Below are positions 12,946 through 17,158 of a stretch of 17,158 nucleotides of DNA, piece after piece; within the stretch, counting starts at the first letter, position 1, and each line of letters begins with the position of its first letter. The stretch is from Clostridia bacterium (GTDB taxonomy: Bacteria; Bacillota_E; RBS10-35; JAJYVN01). The stretch lies in contig DAHWHT010000080.1 of NCBI GenBank assembly GCA_027335515.1, positions 1-17,158 of the forward strand, given 5' to 3'. Below the pieces are notes generated by a model. That model saw only the letters and a list, made by a program, of their open reading frames with translations, searched no databases and was not told the DNA's origin. Position numbers and translations under genes: made by a program.

Positions 12946-15888
12946 GTGTGGAGGGCAACCGAAATCGCCGGTCTACTGATCATCGCCGTGCTGGTCGGCG
13001 CGGTCTTGGCGATCCAACACCTATGCGACCCGGGATTCACTCTCTCCTACTACCTCCAGTCCGCGCACCCCTGGCGTGGGGTCTTCGCCCACTGCAGCAT
13101 CCACGGCACCGCCCCTCCCTGGCTCCACCACGTGATGACCGACCTCCTCGCCGCCGCCCTCCTGATCGGGGCGGCGGTTTTCGTTTGGGCGGGGTGGCGG
13201 CTGGTCCGGCGGGCGGCGCAGGCGCGGCAGATGGTCAGCGTGCGCATCCTGCTCAGTCGTGACGACGTGGCGCAGCCGCTGACGGTGGGAGCGACCTTCG
13301 ACGCCTGGGCACAGGTCGCGGAGAACCGCTATTTGCCGTGGCTCCAGGGTAACGATTCCGTAGCCTTGGACGTAGTGCGGGACGCCGAGGGCCGGCTGCT
13401 CCTGTACCTGCGCTCCACCAAGCGGACCGTCGGCGCCCTGGAAGCCCGGCTCCGGGCGACCTGGACCTCCGTGCGCACCAAACCCGAGCCCGTGCAGGAC
13501 GTGGACGGCCTCTACGCGGCGCAGGTGACGCCTCGGTTCCGGGACACCATGACTCGTGGCTTCCGCAGTTACCGGGACTACTCACACTCCATCATCGAGT
13601 CCGTCCTGGCTGGGCTGGACGAGGCGGATGCTCCAGCGCACTTGCAATTCGTGCTGTCGCCGCGGTCGGCGCGGTTCAACGCCAAGGCGGAACGCCGCCA
13701 GAGAAAGTATGAGTCGGACGCCATGTCTCGGGCGGCGGTTGACCCATCGCAAACCGGCATGACGATGGGTGAACAAGCCCAGCTTCAAGCCGTGACCAAG
13801 ACCGCCGGCCGCCAATGGTGGCGAACCGAAGTCCGCGTAGTTGCCGGGTCTATCTCGACCCTCCAAGCCATCACGGGCGCCCTGAACGAGGCGGCGGCGG
13901 AAAACAGTTTCGTCTACCACCGCATCTGGCAGAGCAACGTCCGCCGCGCATGGGAAGCCTGGCGGCGGACGGGGATGCCCGGGGTGTGGCCCGCCATCGG
14001 GTGCACCAGTCTGCCGGGCGTGTTTCTGGCAACCCTATGGCAGTTGCCTTCGGCGCGATTGAGGGTGTCGGGGTTGCTCCGGGAGCCCACGAGGCGGGGA
14101 CCGGCACTGTTGAGTATCCCCACGGACGGGGGCCGGGACGGGGAACAGTCGAAGGGCGTCGTTCCGGTCCAGGACGAGGCAGGGCGGCGCATCTTGGTCC
14201 CCGAGGCCGACCTGCAGGGCAACGTCCTCGCGGTCGGGTCCCAGGGGTCGGGGAAGTCCACGGTGCTACGCCGGTTCACTGCGTTTCTGGCCGCGAGGCC
14301 GGATTGGTCAGGCTTCATCGTGGACTTCAAGGGCAGTTTGGCTGAGGCGGTCCGCGGTATCGTCCCAGAAGGCCGGCCCGTGGTGACCTGGCATGCCGGG
14401 CGGCCCGGTGCATCCTGGGGATATAACCCCTTCGCTGGCGCGGACCCCGCCGAATGGGACCTGACGACCGACCGCATCCTCTACAGCATGAAGCAGGCGT
14501 GGACCGACGGGTCGATCCTCGCCCGGTCGGAGGACTACCTGCGCCACGCGGTGGCGGCCACGATCCTGCAGGGCGAGACGGCGGCCGGGTTCCGCTACAC
14601 CCGCCAGGTGCTTGCCACACCCGCGATGTGGGAGGAACTCGCCGAGACGATCCGTGAACCCGCTGTCCGATCCTGGTTCGCCGTCCAGTCACAGGCGTAT
14701 ATGGATGACCCGAAGGGCACGACTTCGGCCTTGGCCGCGCCGCTCAACAAGCTCACGGCTCTCGTGTTTGGCGAGCGGCGGGCCGCCGCAACCAGTAGCC
14801 CGGTCTCCCTGGATCTGCGGCAGATCATGCGGGATCGGGGCATCGTGATCGTCAACCTGGCGGCCGGTGAACTCGGCGATGACAACGCCGCCCTGATCGG
14901 AATCCTGTTGCTGGCGGGAGTCTGGGACGCCATCCGTGAGGTGCGGGTCCCGACGATGCTCGTGCTCGACGAGGCACACAGACTTCTCGGAGAGACCTTC
15001 TTCCGGTTGGTCGCAGAAGGCCGCGAGTACGGGGCGCGGGTGGCCCTGGGGTTGCAGTTCCTGGGGCAGATCTCCGACGAACGGGCGCGGGATACGGTGC
15101 GCGAGTTGGTGCAAAACCTCTTCCTGTTCCGGTCGCAGAACATGAAGGAGGCACAGGAGCACAGCCAGCTACTGGCGAGGGTGTTTGCGAACATGATCTC
15201 GCCTTCTGAGGAAGTCCAGGACATCCTCCAGTTCACCCCTGACGACCTGGTAAACCTCCCCAACTACCACTGTGTGTCGCGTCTCCTCATCGGGGGGCGG
15301 CCCCAGCCAGCGTTCCTGGCTGAAACGATCAGGACCGAGCCGCAATGGCAGGGGGCACCGTGGGGCACCTGCCCTGACGGTTGGCTCCTGCGAGCGCCCG
15401 AGCCCGAGCGGCCGTCTGTGGCCACCGAGGAGCCGTCCACGACGGAATCCGAGAGTGCCCCCGAACCCACACCTGCCGCACCTGGGCGAGATCTGGTCGA
15501 CGGGGCGGTGGAAGACGACGACGAGATCATCGCGGTTATGGAAGCGCCCACGCGGGAGGAGCCGGGCACGGAGATGGACCCTGCCCCGGTGACACAGATA
15601 GACCCTGCGCCAGCCCCAGGGCCGGAGACGGAACCCGCAGAGGCCCCCGCATTGAAGCGCATTGCCTTGTCGCCGACCGGCGGGCGGTCGAAGCGCGAGG
15701 CCCCGCAAGGCCCAAAGCCCCAAGTAACGGATAAGGACATCGGACGACTCCGAGACCGTTTTGGTCAGGAGACGGTGGATGCCGCACTCACGGCCCTGGA
15801 GCGGCAGCCGTCTGGTGCCGTCCAAAGTCCCGTTGGGTGGTTGTGGGGCTTCTGCAAACACGCAAACGGAGGTGATCGGGATGGGTAA
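12946..15888 (+). CDS. TraG/VirD4-like (HerA-type) coupling ATPase with C-terminal extension
   Basis: A predicted 980-residue membrane ATPase that would hand relaxase-bound DNA to the channel. GTG at 12946 follows AGGGGGGCTG after a 5-base gap from the virB4 stop. Two membrane helices (about 6-24 and 65-86) precede a long pre-ATPase region (FDAWAQVAENRYLPWLQG, then LLLYLRSTKRTVGALEARL) typical of Gram-positive TraG/HerA-type proteins. Walker A is GSQGSGKS (431-438), then FIVDFKGS, Walker B MLVLDEAHRLL (Asp675, Glu676), and Gln704 in ALGLQFLGQ. From about 817 to 925 there is an acidic Pro/Glu/Thr linker, then a helical tail (TDKDIGRLRDRFGQETVDAAL, later SPVGWLWGFCKHAN). VirD4 is usually 550-700 residues, so the extension is large. 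The family is firm; the exact subgroup is uncertain. Confidence 0.85.
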   Translation: MWRATEIAGLLIIAVLVGAVLAIQHLCDPGFTLSYYLQSAHPWRGVFAHCSIHGTAPPWLHHVMTDLLAAALLIGAAVFVWAGWRLVRRAAQARQMVSVRILLSRDDVAQPLTVGATFDAWAQVAENRYLPWLQGNDSVALDVVRDAEGRLLLYLRSTKRTVGALEARLRATWTSVRTKPEPVQDVDGLYAAQVTPRFRDTMTRGFRSYRDYSHSIIESVLAGLDEADAPAHLQFVLSPRSARFNAKAERRQRKYESDAMSRAAVDPSQTGMTMGEQAQLQAVTKTAGRQWWRTEVRVVAGSISTLQAITGALNEAAAENSFVYHRIWQSNVRRAWEAWRRTGMPGVWPAIGCTSLPGVFLATLWQLPSARLRVSGLLREPTRRGPALLSIPTDGGRDGEQSKGVVPVQDEAGRRILVPEADLQGNVLAVGSQGSGKSTVLRRFTAFLAARPDWSGFIVDFKGSLAEAVRGIVPEGRPVVTWHAGRPGASWGYNPFAGADPAEWDLTTDRILYSMKQAWTDGSILARSEDYLRHAVAATILQGETAAGFRYTRQVLATPAMWEELAETIREPAVRSWFAVQSQAYMDDPKGTTSALAAPLNKLTALVFGERRAAATSSPVSLDLRQIMRDRGIVIVNLAAGELGDDNAALIGILLLAGVWDAIREVRVPTMLVLDEAHRLLGETFFRLVAEGREYGARVALGLQFLGQISDERARDTVRELVQNLFLFRSQNMKEAQEHSQLLARVFANMISPSEEVQDILQFTPDDLVNLPNYHCVSRLLIGGRPQPAFLAETIRTEPQWQGAPWGTCPDGWLLRAPEPERPSVATEEPSTTESESAPEPTPAAPGRDLVDGAVEDDDEIIAVMEAPTREEPGTEMDPAPVTQIDPAPAPGPETEPAEAPALKRIALSPTGGRSKREAPQGPKPQVTDKDIGRLRDRFGQETVDAALTALERQPSGAVQSPVGWLWGFCKHANGGDRDG

Positions 15889-16825
15889 GTCTCTCGGGGC
15901 GGTGGCCGTGGCGCAGTATTGGCGCCCGGCCTACTGGTCACAGGTGGAACAGCCACCGGAAACCGACACGCGAAAAATCGCCTGTGGGTGGAGGCCAAAG
16001 ACCCACGGTGATGGGGACAGCGGCTTTGCCCTCCAAGATCGGGACGTGGACGTGCTCTCGCGGTTGTGGGCAGCGGGGGTGCTGTCCACGGAACATATCC
16101 ACCGCCTCTTGTTCGCGGCCGTCCAGGACCCGTCGGTTGTGTCTCGCCGGCTCCGGCACCTCTGGGAGGTCGGGCTTCTCCGCAAGTACCGCCCGTACTT
16201 GGGGCAAAGGGGCATGGGATCGTCGCCGTACCTCTGGGCCCTTTCCGCGCTGGGGTTCCGAGTTCTCCGGGCTATGGCTCCGGTTTGGTGGACCGCCCGC
16301 TATCCGCGCGCGAAATGGGACCAGCGGCAGGACGGGCGGGAGCCGAGCTTGGATATGGTGCACGCGCTCCTCGTCGCCGACATCGCTACTTGGGCGGTGG
16401 CCTACCACGGTCGCGAGTGGGTTTATGAGTCAGAGCCGGCGTGCCGGGTAAGCGCGGGCAGGGTCCAGGACGGCGGAAGGACCAAAGAGTTGACGTTCCT
16501 TCCCGATGCCATCCTCTCGCGCGAAGGGGCGCCGTCCTGGTTTGTTGAGGTTGAGAGAGCGGCGTACCTGCCGACCTGGAAGCAAAAGGTATCGGTCTGG
16601 GAGCGGTGGGCGGCGAAGCTCGGGGCGTCGGGTCGGGTCCCGGCGACGATCCTTGTGGCTGGGTTTTTGCGCGACACCCCGCAACGTCGGGAACGCGGCA
16701 TCTTGCCGCTACTCCGCGCCGTGCCCGACGCACTGAAGCCTCATATGGCGGTGCTTGATTTGGAGCAGTGGGATCAAGCATCGCCCGCTGATCAAGCGCA
16801 TCCCATCACCGATTTGCTCCGCTAA
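15881..16825 (+). CDS. Replication-relaxation family protein, putative relaxase
   Basis: A predicted 314-residue protein. The ATG at 15881 follows GGAGGTGATC and overlaps the coupling-protein stop by 8 bases. Residues about 46-105 form a winged helix-turn-helix (DVDVLSRLWAAGVLSTEHIH, then SRRLRHLWEVGLLRKY), followed by a G/W-rich beta segment SSPYLWALSALGFRVL. This is the N-terminal signature of the Replication-relaxation family found on plasmids and integrative elements. The C-terminal half has strands carrying LPDAIL (Pro208, Asp209), WFVEVERA (Glu223, Glu225) and a Lys at 234/236: the PD-(D/E)xK arrangement of restriction-endonuclease-fold proteins. With no HUH relaxase in the window, it is the best candidate for nicking at a transfer origin, which may lie directly downstream. 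That function is inferred. Confidence 0.8.
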   Translation: MGKSLGAVAVAQYWRPAYWSQVEQPPETDTRKIACGWRPKTHGDGDSGFALQDRDVDVLSRLWAAGVLSTEHIHRLLFAAVQDPSVVSRRLRHLWEVGLLRKYRPYLGQRGMGSSPYLWALSALGFRVLRAMAPVWWTARYPRAKWDQRQDGREPSLDMVHALLVADIATWAVAYHGREWVYESEPACRVSAGRVQDGGRTKELTFLPDAILSREGAPSWFVEVERAAYLPTWKQKVSVWERWAAKLGASGRVPATILVAGFLRDTPQRRERGILPLLRAVPDALKPHMAVLDLEQWDQASPADQAHPITDLLR

Positions 16826-16840
16826 CCGGCTGCGGATCTA

Positions 16841-16896
16841 GGTTGGCTGAGCCCGTGGGGGGCGGAATCCACGGTTAGCTGAGCCCGTGGGGGGCG
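16841..16896 (+). repeat. Two 24-bp direct repeats, 32-bp period
   Basis: GGTTGGCTGAGCCCGTGGGG plus GGCG at 16841-16864 recurs at 16873-16896 with a single change (G to A at the fifth base). The copies begin 16 bases after the stop of the relaxation-family gene. Iteron-like direct repeats beside a relaxase gene are typical of transfer or replication origins. Confidence 0.75.
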
Positions 16897-16916
16897 TGTT
16901 TCAGAACGAAACCGCC
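16893..16916 (+). other. Hairpin overlapping the second direct repeat
   Basis: GGCG, a bulged T and GTTTC pair with GAAAC and CGCC around the loop AGAAC, making a 9-bp stem with one bulge. It begins inside the second direct repeat. No U tract follows, so it is not an ordinary terminator. Confidence 0.45.
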
Positions 16917-17046
16917 GCCTGATACATGGGACCTTGATATAGGGAACAGAACCCGCCGATCATAGAATCAGCCAGCAGCCGGAACCCCCCCGCCGCCCCG
17001 CCAGGCCATGGCGCACACGGGACAGCGCCCCCTCCCCCCCCCGCAT

Positions 17047-17118
17047 CGAGGAAGTGTCCCTCCCCACTTTCGCTTCGCTCACCCCCTGCGGGGGGGCGTG
17101 GGGAGGGACACTTCCTCG
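17047..17118. repeat. 21-bp perfect inverted repeat with nested hairpin
   Basis: The left arm 17047-17067 (CGAGGAAGTGTCCC and onward) is exactly complementary to 17098-17118. The 30-base loop holds a second small hairpin (CCCCC 17082-17086 with GGGGG 17090-17094) and a TTCGCTTCGCTC stretch. The structure could extrude as a cruciform. Candidates are part of a transfer origin, a single-strand origin, a bidirectional terminator without U tract, or a dispersed REP/MITE-like repeat. Bases 16917-17046 and 17119-17158 show nothing I can assign. Confidence 0.75.
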
Positions 17119-17158
17119 ACCGCCAACACAACTGCGTTGTGCTGGCTTGCGTGGGTGG

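Noticed and set aside
15761..15880. N-terminal extension of the relaxation-family gene
   Set aside because: The frame is open upstream, but ATG 15881 follows a near-perfect GGAGGTGATC site and the extension overlaps the coupling-protein tail.
16901..17131. Minus-strand ORF of 76 residues at the right end
   Set aside because: Much of it is the translation of the inverted repeat and homopolymer-rich DNA; no convincing ribosome site or family pattern.
1..17158. CRISPR array, rRNA genes, insertion sequence or transposase
   Set aside because: No regularly spaced identical repeats with unique spacers, no rRNA-like stretch, and no transposase-like protein found; the tandem repeats present are coding or iteron-like.
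1..17158. The window as a complete circular element
   Set aside because: The attP-like layout suggests circularity, but the two ends share no overlap and the left ORF is open, so closure cannot be shown from the sequence alone.

Overview
The window is GC-rich with mostly G/C third codon positions. It uses near-complete anti-16S ribosome binding sites (AGGAGGTGAT type), frequent GTG and TTG starts, and U-tract intrinsic terminators. A tRNA-Lys 3' fragment ends in an encoded CCA. Together these suggest a GC-rich member of the Firmicutes (Sulfobacillia, Symbiobacteria, Limnochordia or Thermaerobacter-like) rather than a Streptomyces-type actinobacterium. The assignment is an inference and no species is claimed. 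All genes that can be supported lie on the + strand.

The content is that of an integrative and conjugative element that also encodes its own replication. Left part (1-2105): the end of a coiled-coil repeat protein cut by the window edge, a tyrosine integrase, and an attachment site made of the 3' half of a tRNA-Lys gene, flanked on both sides by short repeats that look like integrase arm sites. Control part (2033-3358): an XRE-like regulator and a small excisionase-like HTH protein. Each has its own promoter, and the two promoters share a 22-bp element placed just downstream of the -10 box. Replication part (3421-6223): a lambda-O-like initiator containing six tandem 12-bp iterons plus an A-rich tract inside its coding sequence (candidate origin), a DnaB-type helicase, and a small protein of unknown role, all joined by stop/start overlaps. 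An AT-richer intergenic region (6224-6418) follows.

Conjugation part (6419-16825): small membrane or exported proteins, a TrbC/VirB2-like pilin, a VirB6-like polytopic membrane protein, a charged coiled-coil protein, a PrgI/VirB3-like protein, a TraC-like protein, the VirB4 ATPase, a TraG/VirD4 (HerA-like) coupling ATPase with an unusual tail, and a Replication-relaxation family protein carrying a PD-(D/E)xK-like motif. The last 333 bases hold no gene but contain a 32-bp-period direct repeat, a hairpin, and a 21-bp perfect inverted repeat. They are a reasonable candidate transfer origin next to the putative relaxase.

Proposed working model: the integrase and Xis move the element in and out of tRNA-Lys. 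The XRE regulator gates Xis and replication. The O-like protein loads DnaB at iterons within its own gene. The relaxation protein processes the downstream repeats and passes DNA through the coupling protein and the VirB6/PrgI/VirB4 channel. Because attachment-site DNA sits between the integrase and the rest of the element, the sequence looks like a circular (attP) or tandem form rather than one simple integrated end. No VirB8-like protein, cell-wall hydrolase or classical HUH relaxase was recognised in the window.
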